A DNA stretch of 64,000 nt from Oceanococcus sp041619555 (GTDB taxonomy: Bacteria > Pseudomonadota > Gammaproteobacteria > Nevskiales > Oceanococcaceae), in the NCBI GenBank assembly GCA_041619555.1, contig JBFKDQ010000013.1, positions 7,818 to 71,817 of the forward strand. The letters are read 5' to 3'. Below are positions 44,501 to 53,472 of this stretch, in pieces. Both the position numbers and the translations under genes were made by a program. Positions within the stretch are counted from its first letter, which is position 1, and each line of letters starts with the position of its first letter. The notes under the pieces are model-generated. The model was not told the DNA's origin. It worked only from the letters and a program-made list of their open reading frames with translations, and did no database searches.

Positions 44501-46081
44501 ATGCCCAACATAGAAGCAGAAGCGAACAAGCGCCGGACCTTCGCGATCATCAGCCATCCGGATGCCGGCAAGACAACGCTCACCGAAAAATTGCTGCTGT
44601 TCGGTGGTGCAATCCAGCTCGCCGGTACGGTCAAGGGCCGGAAAGCAGCGCGCCACGCCACCTCAGACTGGATGAAACTGGAGCAGGAAAGGGGCATCTC
44701 GGTGACCACTTCGGTCATGCAGTTCCCCTATCGAGATCGGATCGTCAATCTGCTCGATACCCCGGGCCACGAGGATTTTTCGGAAGACACCTACCGGACG
44801 CTCACGGCGGTGGATTCCGCGCTGATGGTGATCGACGCAGCCAAGGGCGTCGAGGAACGCACCATCAAGCTGATGGAGGTCTGTCGTCTGCGAACGACGC
44901 CAATCGTCAGTTTCGTTAACAAGATGGACCGCGAAGGCCAGGAGCCCATGGCCCTGCTGGATGAGATCGAGGATGTGCTGAACATCCGCTGCGCGCCGAT
45001 CACCTGGCCGATTGGCATCGGTCGCGCCTTCAAGGGGGTCTACCACCTGCTGGAAGACCGCTACTATCTGTATTCGGGCAAGGGTGACAAGCTTTCCGAG
45101 ATCGAAACCATTGACGGACTTCATGCCGCCGGCATGGAGAGCAGACTCGGAGACGTGTGGTCAGATTTCCTCGATGAGGTCGAGCTGATTCAGGAGGCCG
45201 GCACCAACTTTGATTTGCAGGAGTATCTGGCCGGGCGGCTGACCCCGGTGTTCTTCGGCTCGGCGATCAGCAATTTCGGCGTCCGGGAACTGCTCAATGG
45301 CTTCGTTGACTGGGCGCCTCCACCCCAGCCGCGTGAAGCGGATGCACGCCTGATCTCCTGTGGCGAACCACAGTTGAGTGGCTTTGTTTTCAAGATCCAG
45401 GCCAACATGGATCCGAAGCACCGCGATCGAATTGCATTCATGCGGGTGTGCTCCGGCCAGTACCGCAAGGGCATGCAGCTGCACAGCGTGCGTCTGGGCA
45501 AGTCGGTCCGCATTTCGGATGCCGTCACCTTTCTCGCTTCGGAGCGGGACCAGGCCGAAACCGCGTTTCCCGGCGATATCATCGGCCTGCACAATCACGG
45601 CACGATCGCGATCGGGGACAGCTTCACGGAAGGGGAAGAACTCCGCTTTTCCGGCGTGCCGAATTTCGCGCCTGAAATGTTCAGGCGGGTGATTCTGAAG
45701 GACCCGCTCAAGGCCAAGGCGCTGAACAAGGGGCTGGATCAGCTCTGTGAAGAAGGCGCGACCCAGGTTTTTCGGCCCTTCATTGGCAATGAGGTGATTC
45801 TCGGCGCCGTCGGCGTGCTGCAATTTGATGTCGTGCAGAACCGCCTGCAGGATGAGTACCGGGTCGATTGTCAGTTTGAAGCGGCCAGCATTCACACCGC
45901 ACGCTGGATCTATGCTGACGATGACAAACTGATGCGGCAGTTCAAGGACAAGAACCAGGAGCGGATCGCGCTGGATCATTCCGGTGCGCTGGTCTACCTC
46001 GCCAGCAGCCGGGTCAATCTGGAAATGGCACGAGAACGCCATCCGGGAATCCGTTTCGAGGCCACCCGGGAACACGGATGA
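44501..46081 (+). CDS. prfC: peptide chain release factor 3
   Basis: A 526-residue translational GTPase that recycles RF1/RF2 after termination. G motifs are intact: SHPDAGKTTLTE (G1), DTPGHEDFSEDT (G3) and NKMDRE (G4). Length is typical (about 527). A TAGAAT (44470-44475) lies upstream but without a good -35. Stand-alone by context, between ttcA and the desaturase. Confidence 0.97.
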   Translation: MPNIEAEANKRRTFAIISHPDAGKTTLTEKLLLFGGAIQLAGTVKGRKAARHATSDWMKLEQERGISVTTSVMQFPYRDRIVNLLDTPGHEDFSEDTYRTLTAVDSALMVIDAAKGVEERTIKLMEVCRLRTTPIVSFVNKMDREGQEPMALLDEIEDVLNIRCAPITWPIGIGRAFKGVYHLLEDRYYLYSGKGDKLSEIETIDGLHAAGMESRLGDVWSDFLDEVELIQEAGTNFDLQEYLAGRLTPVFFGSAISNFGVRELLNGFVDWAPPPQPREADARLISCGEPQLSGFVFKIQANMDPKHRDRIAFMRVCSGQYRKGMQLHSVRLGKSVRISDAVTFLASERDQAETAFPGDIIGLHNHGTIAIGDSFTEGEELRFSGVPNFAPEMFRRVILKDPLKAKALNKGLDQLCEEGATQVFRPFIGNEVILGAVGVLQFDVVQNRLQDEYRVDCQFEAASIHTARWIYADDDKLMRQFKDKNQERIALDHSGALVYLASSRVNLEMARERHPGIRFEATREHG

Positions 46082-46152
46082 TTCACCGACGGCAGCTGAT
46101 GCAGTCGTGCGCCCGGACCGAAAAAGGGAGAGCTCGTCACATTTTCTTCAAC

Positions 46153-46168
46153 TATACACTTGTATAAT
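46153..46168 (+). promoter_or_regulatory. desaturase -10 overlapping a perfect palindrome
   Basis: TATAAT (46163-46168) is a consensus -10 about 50 bp before the desaturase ATG. It overlaps a perfect inverted repeat TATACA-CT-TGTATA (46153-46166). The repeat is centred just upstream of the -10, where a repressor would block transcription. No good -35 is seen, so activation or an AT-rich -35 is possible. The binding protein is not identified. Confidence 0.5.
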
Positions 46169-46216
46169 CTTGGTGCGCTGTCCTGCGTCTTCTTCATTTT
46201 GTACCTGGATCGTCTC

Positions 46217-47392
46217 ATGCCCGAAAAGCTCACCCGTACTCTTGACCCGGCCAATATGCCGATGTTCGCCCTGTTCATCAGCATTCATCTGGCCTGTATT
46301 GCGATGATCTGGACCGGGGTCAGCGCCACGGACCTGGCCATTTGCGGCGCCTTGTTCGGCTTGCGCATGTTCGGCATCACGGCCGGTTATCACCGTTTTT
46401 TTGCGCATCGTGCCTACAAGACCAGTCGGGCTTTCCAGTTTTTTCTCGGCTTCATCGCGCAAAGCTCGCTGCAAAGCGGTCTGATCTGGTGGGCTTCCAA
46501 GCATCGCGACCATCACAAGTTCGTCGATACCCCGAAGGATGTGCATTCCCCGCGTGAATATGGCTTCTGGTTCGCCCATATGGGCTGGATCTTCAACGAC
46601 CGGGCGCAGTTCACCGACTATTCCAATGTGCCGGATCTGACCCGCTACCCCGAACTGGTCTGGCTGGACAAGTACCACTGGCTGCCCGGCACCCTGATGG
46701 GGCTGGCGGTCTGGGCTCTGGCCGGCTGGTCGGGTCTGGTGGTGGGATTTTTCCTGTCTACGGTGCTGCTCTGGCATGCGACCTTTTTCATCAATTCCCT
46801 TGCCCATGTCTATGGCAGTCAGCGCTATCTCCCCGGTGACGATTCCCGCAACAACTGGTGGCTGTCGCTGCTGACTCTCGGGGAGGGCTGGCACAACAAC
46901 CATCATTACTACATGGCGTCCGTGCGACAGGGGTTCTACTGGTGGGAGATTGACGTTACCTTCTACCTGTTGAAGATCCTGTCTTTTTTCGGTGTGGTCT
47001 GGGAGCTCAAACAGCCGCCGGCACACATACGCGCGGGTCAACGGAAAATTTCACCTGAAATCAGAGACCGGGTCGCGACTCATCTGGCACTGAGCTTTTC
47101 CATCGAGACCATGGCGGAAGAGATCCGTCAGCGCTGGGACCAGGAAAGCGCCCGCGGGCGCGCCGCCTGGGACGACTTCAAGGCGCGCTTCCATGCCGCG
47201 GTGCAGGAAGGTCGGGAATCACTTGATCAACTGCATGTCCCCGAACTGCCGAGTGTGGAAGAGCTCAAACGTCGGGCAGAAGCCATGTATGCCCGTTCGC
47301 CGGCGATGGATGATATCGTCGCCCGTGCTCGTCTGCGCCTCGCCGAAGCCCTGGCGGAGAGAATGCTGCGGCCGCAGCCGACGATGGCCTGA
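46217..47392 (+). CDS. acyl-CoA delta-9 fatty acid desaturase
   Basis: A 391-residue membrane di-iron desaturase that introduces a double bond into acyl chains. The three histidine boxes are complete: HRFFAH (59-64), HRDHH (96-100) and HNNHH (226-230). Membrane segments fill about 15-60 and 155-195. The C-terminal 130 residues are charged and helical, as in other proteobacterial members. The ATG at 46217 is chosen because it opens the conserved region; the frame open to 46160 contains the promoter. Convergent with the MATE gene. Confidence 0.94.
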   Translation: MPEKLTRTLDPANMPMFALFISIHLACIAMIWTGVSATDLAICGALFGLRMFGITAGYHRFFAHRAYKTSRAFQFFLGFIAQSSLQSGLIWWASKHRDHHKFVDTPKDVHSPREYGFWFAHMGWIFNDRAQFTDYSNVPDLTRYPELVWLDKYHWLPGTLMGLAVWALAGWSGLVVGFFLSTVLLWHATFFINSLAHVYGSQRYLPGDDSRNNWWLSLLTLGEGWHNNHHYYMASVRQGFYWWEIDVTFYLLKILSFFGVVWELKQPPAHIRAGQRKISPEIRDRVATHLALSFSIETMAEEIRQRWDQESARGRAAWDDFKARFHAAVQEGRESLDQLHVPELPSVEELKRRAEAMYARSPAMDDIVARARLRLAEALAERMLRPQPTMA

Positions 47393-47516
47393 TCCGCGTC
47401 GTAGGGCCTGGTCAGCCCGACCCGGACAAGCTCAAGGCCGAGCTGTCGTTCATGCGAGGCGGGCATCAAGCCTGTTTTACCAACCGGCGTACGCAACCGG
47501 GCCGAGATCATCAAGT

Positions 47517-47545
47517 CATGCGCCGCCTGTGATGGGCGGCGCATG
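47517..47545. terminator. perfect 11-bp hairpin between desaturase and MATE genes
   Basis: CATGCGCCGCC (47517-47527) and GGCGGCGCATG (47535-47545) form a perfect 11-bp stem with a 7-nt loop, touching the MATE stop codon. It has no T-run on either strand. It likely protects or ends the convergent transcripts; a REP-like element is the alternative. Confidence 0.5.
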
Positions 47546-48886
47546 CTAGAACCGAATGGACTGCCAGCGCTGGCGATACCAGATCGTGGCGAAAATTCCG
47601 GCCTGCAAACCCCGATACAAGGTCATCGCCAACCAGATGGCGAACAGGCCGAAACCCAGAATCGGCCCCAGCACATAGGCGACCGGCAGAAAGACCAGCC
47701 ACTGCAGACCCACGCCCACGAGCATCACGGTCTTGCTCGCACCAACCCCCAGCAGGGCCTGCATCAGGATCAGTCCGATGCCATCGATCGCGATGCTCAG
47801 GCCGACCAGCCTAAGAGGCCAGCGCCCAAGGCTGACCAGCTCACGGTCGGTCAGAAATAGGCCCAGAACCTGATCGGTTGCGCTCAACATCAACAGACCC
47901 AGCAGAACAAAGACGACGCTACCCACGCGGCAAACATCCCAGCCCCATCGGTAGGCCTGGCCAGGGGCCTGACGGCCGAGCGCCTGCGCGGCCAGGGTCG
48001 CCGCCGCAATGCCGAAGCCCATGCCCGGCAGGAAGGCCACAAGCGAGATATTGATGAGCACATTGGCCACCGCCAGCTCGCTGGTCCCGACCTGGGCGAT
48101 GATCCAGAACAAAACGGTGAAACCACCGGCAAAAAGCACTTGCTGGACCGAAGAAGGGAAGCCCAGACGCAGCAGACTGAGCATCTGATCCGCGCTGGGA
48201 ATGCGTTCGAGAAAGCCCGATCCAAGCGCATGTTTGAACGCCGTTGCGAAATAGATCAGGGTGCCGCACCACATGCTGATCGCGGTGCCAAGCCCGGCAC
48301 CCTGTGTGCCCATGGCAGGAAAACCGAAATTACCGAAGATCAGCGTGTAATTCAGAAAGATATTGATCACATGCATGATCATCAGCGTGCGCATGTACAA
48401 CCGGGTCTGATGGGTCGCGCTCCAGAAGCCTCTGAATGCGAAATTCATCCCCACCGCGATGATGGCCAGCAGGCGCATCTCGAAATATGCCACGCCTTCT
48501 TTCACCACCGCCTGATCTGCAACCAAAGCCGCGATAATCGGTTCGGCGAGGATCCAGAGCAGGACGCTCGCTGGCAGGCCGTAGCACAGGGAAATCAGCA
48601 AGCCGCCGTTGAGGGAAACCGCCGTCTGCGCCTTGTTGCCCTCACCGGCCCGCCGCGCCGCTTGAGCCTGCACCGCCGAACTCATGCCGGTCACCGCGGC
48701 CACGGAGAGGAAACTCAAGAAACTGACCAGACCCACACCTGCCAGCGCTTCGGCACCCAGTCGCCCCACCATCGCCGTATCGACCAGGTTCAGCACATTC
48801 TGCGAGGTCATACCGGCGATAATCGGCAGAGCCAGCGCCAGAATTTCCTGTCTTCTTTCAGGGGTAACGGAAATCCATCGCTTCAT
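47546..48886 (-). CDS. MATE family efflux transporter
   Basis: A 446-residue multidrug and toxic-compound exporter with about 12 membrane helices in two halves. The N-terminal LALPIIAGMTSQNVLNLVDTAM and a repeat of the same pattern in the second half are typical of MATE proteins, which export cationic compounds using sodium or proton gradients. Its ATG overlaps the engB stop in ATGA, so it is coupled to an unrelated GTPase gene. Substrate unknown. Confidence 0.93.
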   Translation of the reverse strand: MKRWISVTPERRQEILALALPIIAGMTSQNVLNLVDTAMVGRLGAEALAGVGLVSFLSFLSVAAVTGMSSAVQAQAARRAGEGNKAQTAVSLNGGLLISLCYGLPASVLLWILAEPIIAALVADQAVVKEGVAYFEMRLLAIIAVGMNFAFRGFWSATHQTRLYMRTLMIMHVINIFLNYTLIFGNFGFPAMGTQGAGLGTAISMWCGTLIYFATAFKHALGSGFLERIPSADQMLSLLRLGFPSSVQQVLFAGGFTVLFWIIAQVGTSELAVANVLINISLVAFLPGMGFGIAAATLAAQALGRQAPGQAYRWGWDVCRVGSVVFVLLGLLMLSATDQVLGLFLTDRELVSLGRWPLRLVGLSIAIDGIGLILMQALLGVGASKTVMLVGVGLQWLVFLPVAYVLGPILGFGLFAIWLAMTLYRGLQAGIFATIWYRQRWQSIRF

Positions 48887-49509
48887 GCCGCCGAACTAAG
48901 AAATTGCGCGATTCTCTCCCGCGCAGCATCGACACCCAGCCGACTGTGGGCGGAAAAAAGCTGTGCGGTGTGTAGCGGATTGTCCTGTTTGAGCTGTTTC
49001 TGCACCTTGAACAGGGCCTGATTGCCGGCACTGCGGCCAAGCTTGTCCGCCTTGGTCAGCAAGACATGAACTGGCAGGAATCTCGGCCCGATCCAGGACA
49101 GCAACTGCTGGTCCAGGGAAGTCAGGCCGCGCCGGATGTCGACGATCAGAACGACAGCGCACAACTCGTCGCGTCGCGAGAAGTACAGCTCGATCAATTG
49201 CGTCCATTGGCGCTGAACAGCAAGCGGGGCCTTGGCGAATCCGTAACCCGGCAGATCGGCCAGCTGGCCCAGTTCGCCCAGATTGAACAGATTGATCAGC
49301 TGCGTCCGGCCGGGCGTCTTGCTCGTTCTTGCAAGCCCGTTATGATCAGCCAGGACGTTGAGTGCACTTGATTTTCCAGCATTCGACCGACCCGCAAACG
49401 CGACCTCTCGCCCCCCTCGCGGCAGGCCGCTCATCTGCGCTCCGGAGAGAACAAATTCACAGCTCCGCCACTGACGTTGCAGGTCGGCGTTTTTCGCAGC
49501 TTCGCTCAT
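48883..49509 (-). CDS. engB: ribosome biogenesis GTPase EngB/YsxC
   Basis: A 208-residue TrmE-like GTPase needed for 50S assembly. G1 is GRSNAGKSSALN, G3 is DLPGYGFAK, and G4 is LTKADKL. Length is normal. It is divergent from cytochrome c4, an order (engB, cytochrome c4, dsbA) shared with Pseudomonas, and coupled by a 4-bp overlap to the MATE gene downstream. Confidence 0.96.
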   Translation of the reverse strand: MSEAAKNADLQRQWRSCEFVLSGAQMSGLPRGGREVAFAGRSNAGKSSALNVLADHNGLARTSKTPGRTQLINLFNLGELGQLADLPGYGFAKAPLAVQRQWTQLIELYFSRRDELCAVVLIVDIRRGLTSLDQQLLSWIGPRFLPVHVLLTKADKLGRSAGNQALFKVQKQLKQDNPLHTAQLFSAHSRLGVDAARERIAQFLSSAA

Positions 49510-49590
49510 AGGTTAAAATCTCGCATCGTGACAAGATAATCGAAATTTGGATGGCCGTCGCCTCCAAAGCCTTTCCTGGGAGTTCCGAAG

Positions 49591-50205
49591 ATGATGCGTG
49601 TTTGCCTGTTCCTGGCCCTGAGCCTGGGTTTCAATTCAGTCTGGGCTGCGGATGCTCATCAGGGCGACGCCGCGGCAGGCAAGGCCAAAGCGGCCGTATG
49701 TGGCGCCTGTCATGGCGCAGACGGCAACAGTGCGAATGGCGAATGGCCGAAGCTGGCCGGGCAACATGCCGCCTATCTCGAAGCCCAGTTGCATGCCTTC
49801 AAGTCCGGCGAGCGCAACAACCCGATCATGATGGGGCAGGTGGCCAGCCTGAGCGATGCAGACATGAAGAACCTGTCAGCCTTCTATGCAACTCAGGCGC
49901 TCAAGTACGGTGTTGCCGACCCGGCGAAGGTCGATCAGGGCGCCAGCCTTTTCCGCGGCGGCAAGGCCGAAACGGGCGTACCGGCCTGTTCAGCCTGTCA
50001 TGGCCCACAAGGGCTGGGCAATGCAGCAGCAGCCTATCCGGCAGTTGGTGGCCAGCATGCCGCCTACACGGCCGCACAGCTCAAGGCTTATCGGGCCGGG
50101 ACACGTGCCGGAACTGATTCCGCCAAGATGATGTCCAACGTGGCCGCAGGTTTGAATGATGCCGATATCGAGGCACTGGCGTCGTACCTCGCGGGTTTGC
50201 ATTAA
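49591..50205 (+). CDS. dihaem cytochrome c4
   Basis: A 204-residue periplasmic electron carrier with two c-type haem sites in a duplicated fold. After a signal peptide (about 1-20, ending VWA) there are two CXXCH motifs, CGACH (37-41) and CSACH (133-137), each followed by a methionine-containing segment. It shuttles electrons from the bc1 complex to terminal oxidases. dsbA follows after 30 bp. Confidence 0.95.
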   Translation: MMRVCLFLALSLGFNSVWAADAHQGDAAAGKAKAAVCGACHGADGNSANGEWPKLAGQHAAYLEAQLHAFKSGERNNPIMMGQVASLSDADMKNLSAFYATQALKYGVADPAKVDQGASLFRGGKAETGVPACSACHGPQGLGNAAAAYPAVGGQHAAYTAAQLKAYRAGTRAGTDSAKMMSNVAAGLNDADIEALASYLAGLH

Positions 50206-50235
50206 TTCACCCTTCCAGAACCCGGATTTCGTCGC

Positions 50236-50871
50236 ATGATTCGACAGCTATTGATACTGGCCTGTGCCATCCTGCCCATTGCCTGTGGGGCCGCGCAGGA
50301 AGCCAAATACCGCTACAAGGAGCATTACGTCCCGGCGCGCAAGGCCATTGCCGACCCGACGCCTGCTCAGCCTGATGTCATCGAGATCTTCTGGTACGGC
50401 TGTCCCCACTGTTTTCAGTTCGACCCGCTGGTCGAGAAGTGGAAGGCCAGCAAGGCGAATGATGTCAAGTTCGAGCGCGTGCCTTCCTCGCTCGGACGCC
50501 CGGTGGGCATCCTGCATAGCAGAGCCTTCTACACCGCGGAAGCACTGGGTGTGCTCGACACGCTGCACCCCTTGTTGTTCGCTGCGATTCATATCAAGCG
50601 CAACCCTCTGGATACCGAATCGGCGATTGAAAAGATCTTCGTTGATGCCGGCGTTAAGGCCGAAGATTTTCGCGGAACCTTTAACAGCTTCGCTGTCGAA
50701 GGCCGGGTACAGCAGGCCGAGGACATGATCCGGAATCTTGGCATCACTTCCGTACCCACCATGAGCGTCGATCTGAAGTACTGGACCGGAGCCAGGCAGG
50801 GCGGAGGTTTCGATGGCATGCTCGATGTGGTCAATTTCCTTGTCGACCAATCTCGCGACCAGTCCAAGTAA
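50236..50871 (+). CDS. dsbA: thiol:disulfide interchange protein DsbA
   Basis: A 211-residue periplasmic oxidoreductase that forms disulfides in exported proteins. A signal peptide is followed by a thioredoxin fold with the CPHC active site (C56, C59) in FWYGCPHCF and the cis-proline in SVPT. Length is as expected. A TonB- or DsbB-type partner is not in the window. The peptidase gene follows 7 bp after the stop, so it is likely cotranscribed. Confidence 0.96.
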   Translation: MIRQLLILACAILPIACGAAQEAKYRYKEHYVPARKAIADPTPAQPDVIEIFWYGCPHCFQFDPLVEKWKASKANDVKFERVPSSLGRPVGILHSRAFYTAEALGVLDTLHPLLFAAIHIKRNPLDTESAIEKIFVDAGVKAEDFRGTFNSFAVEGRVQQAEDMIRNLGITSVPTMSVDLKYWTGARQGGGFDGMLDVVNFLVDQSRDQSK

Positions 50872-50878
50872 GGACTTC

Positions 50879-51754
50879 ATGGCGAACGCGATGCGGAACC
50901 TGTGCATCGCTCTGGTAGCAGTTCTGAGCTGCAACAGCCAGGCGAGCAGCGGTATCGAAACGGCTGAGGATCAATGCCTCAAGTATGCCAAACGGCTGGG
51001 TAGCGTTTACGAAAGCGACTGCCGCGGCCAGGATTTTCGATTCAGTGGCCATAGCTCGGTCAGCAATCGGCCCATTCTGATGCGGGAATTCCTGCCGGTG
51101 CAACAGCCGGCAGTCCGTGTGCTGGTCGTCGGCGGCATTCATGGTGACGAACTCAGTTCCGTGAGTATCGTCTTTAATTGGATGCGAGAACTGAATACCC
51201 ATTCCGACCAGGCCTATCATTGGCGCCTGACGCCGAGCATGAATCCGGACGGTCTGTTCCAGAGACGTGCACAGCGCACCAACGCCAATGGAGTGGACCT
51301 GAATCGAAATTTTCCTACACCAAACTGGGAATCTGAATCCGAGCATTACTGGATCCATCGAACAAAGCGAAATCCGCGGCGCTATCCCGGCCCAGCCCCG
51401 CTTTCGGAACCGGAATCGCGCTGGTTATATGAGGAAATACTGCAATTCCAGCCCGATGTGATCGTCGCGGTTCACGCTCCGTTTGGCATCGTGGATTTTG
51501 ATGGTCCCTCAACGCCGCCACGGCGGCTCGGGCATCTCTCGCTCAATCTTTTGGGCACCTATCCCGGTTCCTTGGGTAACTTTGCTGGCGTTCAGCAAGG
51601 CATCCCCGTGGTCACAGTCGAATTGCCAGCCGCCGGGAGCATGCCCACCTTGCCCCAACAGCGTAAAATCTGGCAGGACCTGGTGAAGTGGCTGGACAAG
51701 CATACCCAGCCCAAGACGCAACGGGCTGAATCCCGTCCGGTTGTAAGTCCCTGA
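50879..51754 (+). CDS. periplasmic M14 zinc carboxypeptidase (murein-peptide amidase-like)
   Basis: A 291-residue zinc peptidase. An export signal (about 1-23, ending SQA) is followed by the M14 zinc motif GIHGDE, then DLNRNFP (substrate arginine), a VHAPFG stretch with the third ligand, and a late VELP with the catalytic glutamate. Most similar in outline to MpaA-type murein tripeptide peptidases, although those are cytoplasmic; this one appears exported. AAGGA precedes the ATG. It lies between dsbA and tamA, all genes of envelope biogenesis. Confidence 0.85.
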   Translation: MANAMRNLCIALVAVLSCNSQASSGIETAEDQCLKYAKRLGSVYESDCRGQDFRFSGHSSVSNRPILMREFLPVQQPAVRVLVVGGIHGDELSSVSIVFNWMRELNTHSDQAYHWRLTPSMNPDGLFQRRAQRTNANGVDLNRNFPTPNWESESEHYWIHRTKRNPRRYPGPAPLSEPESRWLYEEILQFQPDVIVAVHAPFGIVDFDGPSTPPRRLGHLSLNLLGTYPGSLGNFAGVQQGIPVVTVELPAAGSMPTLPQQRKIWQDLVKWLDKHTQPKTQRAESRPVVSP

Positions 51755-51762
51755 TTCAGCGC

Positions 51763-53472
51763 GTGGGGCGGCAATCCCTCCCTTATCTGCTCTGCCTTTT
51801 GGCCTTGCTGTCGACGACGCTCCACGCAAAAGTGGAGATTTCCGGGCTCGACAAAGCACAGGAAAAGAATGTGCGGGCCTGGTTGAGCATTGTTCGACTG
51901 CCGGAAGATGTCGATCCAACGACGCTAGGACGCCGCCACCGATTGGCGGAGCAGGAAATTGGCAAGGCGCTGCAGGCGCTGGGCTACTACACGCCGACGA
52001 TCCACAATAGCGAACTCATATCCGAGCATGACTCATGGGTCGCTCGCTACCATGTTGATGCCGGCGCCCGCTGCCACATCACCAGCTTGGAGCTGAAATT
52101 TTCTGGGCCCGGTGGCACTCATTTGCATGGGCTGATTAGAGCACCCGAATGGATCGGCCAGCCTCTGGATCATGTCGCCTATGGAAAGTTCAAGGACAAC
52201 GCGCTGAATATCGCCCTCGGCGCGGGCTACCTTGACGCTCACTGGGCCGTATCCCGCCTGCTCATTGATCCGAGCGAGGCCAGTGCTCGAGTAGAACTGG
52301 AACTGGAGTCTGGCGTTCAGTACCGCTTCGGGCAGATTGAAATTAAGCAGGATATTCTGGATCCGGCCTTCATTGGCCGCTACGTGCGCATCCGACCCAC
52401 GGAAACCTTCAGTGCAGAAAAATTATTGCGACTGCAATTGACCCTCACTGATCTGGACTATTTCAAAGGCCTGGACGTCGAAACCAAACGAGATGCAGAA
52501 GCAGGCCGGCTTGACGTGAACATCGTAGCGGAAGCCAAAGCACAGCAACGCTATCAATTTGGCGCAGGTTACGGCACGGACACTGGCGCACGTTTTTCCA
52601 GCTCCAATGAGTTCCGCTGGCTCAACCAGCAGGGTCACCGTTTGCGCAATGACCTGCGAGTTGCGCAGCATCAGAATTCGGTCAGCAGCCAGTATCTCAT
52701 CCCTTCAGGCCATCGCGTTGGCTCCAACTGGTCCCTACAGGCACGCTATTTGGAAGAGCAGTTCGCCAGTGCGCAGAGCGAGGAATACAAATTCGGGCTG
52801 ACCCGAAGCCATGGCTCGGGTCCTCGTCTCTGGCAATATTATTTGAACTATGGCCGACAGATTTTCCGCGTCGGCAACGACAGGCAGCGAAGCGAATTGC
52901 TCACACCCGGGATCAGTCTGACCTTGCGGGAAAGCGATGACAGCCTCAATCCCCGGATGGGCTACAAGTTATTTGCTGATGTCCATGGTGCGCACCAGGA
53001 TCTGGCTGCGAGCGATAGTTTCATCCAGAGCCAGATCCAGGGCCGCATGGTCTATCCTTCCTCTGGACGCAGCCGACTGCTGCTTCGGGCTCAACTTGGT
53101 GCAAGTTTTGTCGGTCCGATCTCTGATCTGCCGTTGTCGCAGCGATTTTTTGCCGGCGGTGATCAGAGTATTCGCGGCTACGCCTATCAGTCACTCGGAC
53201 CAAAAAACGCCGAGGGCGATGTGATCGGTGGCAAGTATCTTGGCGTCTATAGCGTGGAATTCGAACGCCTGTTCGTCGGCAGTTATGGCGCCGCGATCTT
53301 TTTCGACTATGGGGGCGCATCCGAACGTTTGGGCGACGCCGACTACCGGGGTGTCGGTCTTGGGTTTCGCTGGAGATCTACGATTGGAATGGTGCGGGCA
53401 GACCTCGCCCATCCTCTAGATGATCCAGATGGCGGGGTTCGAATCCATATCGGCATCGGAGCGGAGTTATGA
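51763..53472 (+). CDS. tamA: translocation and assembly module protein TamA
   Basis: A 569-residue outer-membrane protein of the Omp85 family. A signal peptide (about 1-22, ending LHA) precedes POTRA domains (about 25-260), then the 16-strand barrel with the late RFFAGGDQSIRGYAY (the Omp85 VRGF/Y-like motif). It starts at GTG 8 bp after the peptidase stop. tamB overlaps by 4 bp; TamA and TamB work together in lipid transport and autotransporter assembly. Confidence 0.95.
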   Translation: MGRQSLPYLLCLLALLSTTLHAKVEISGLDKAQEKNVRAWLSIVRLPEDVDPTTLGRRHRLAEQEIGKALQALGYYTPTIHNSELISEHDSWVARYHVDAGARCHITSLELKFSGPGGTHLHGLIRAPEWIGQPLDHVAYGKFKDNALNIALGAGYLDAHWAVSRLLIDPSEASARVELELESGVQYRFGQIEIKQDILDPAFIGRYVRIRPTETFSAEKLLRLQLTLTDLDYFKGLDVETKRDAEAGRLDVNIVAEAKAQQRYQFGAGYGTDTGARFSSSNEFRWLNQQGHRLRNDLRVAQHQNSVSSQYLIPSGHRVGSNWSLQARYLEEQFASAQSEEYKFGLTRSHGSGPRLWQYYLNYGRQIFRVGNDRQRSELLTPGISLTLRESDDSLNPRMGYKLFADVHGAHQDLAASDSFIQSQIQGRMVYPSSGRSRLLLRAQLGASFVGPISDLPLSQRFFAGGDQSIRGYAYQSLGPKNAEGDVIGGKYLGVYSVEFERLFVGSYGAAIFFDYGGASERLGDADYRGVGLGFRWRSTIGMVRADLAHPLDDPDGGVRIHIGIGAEL

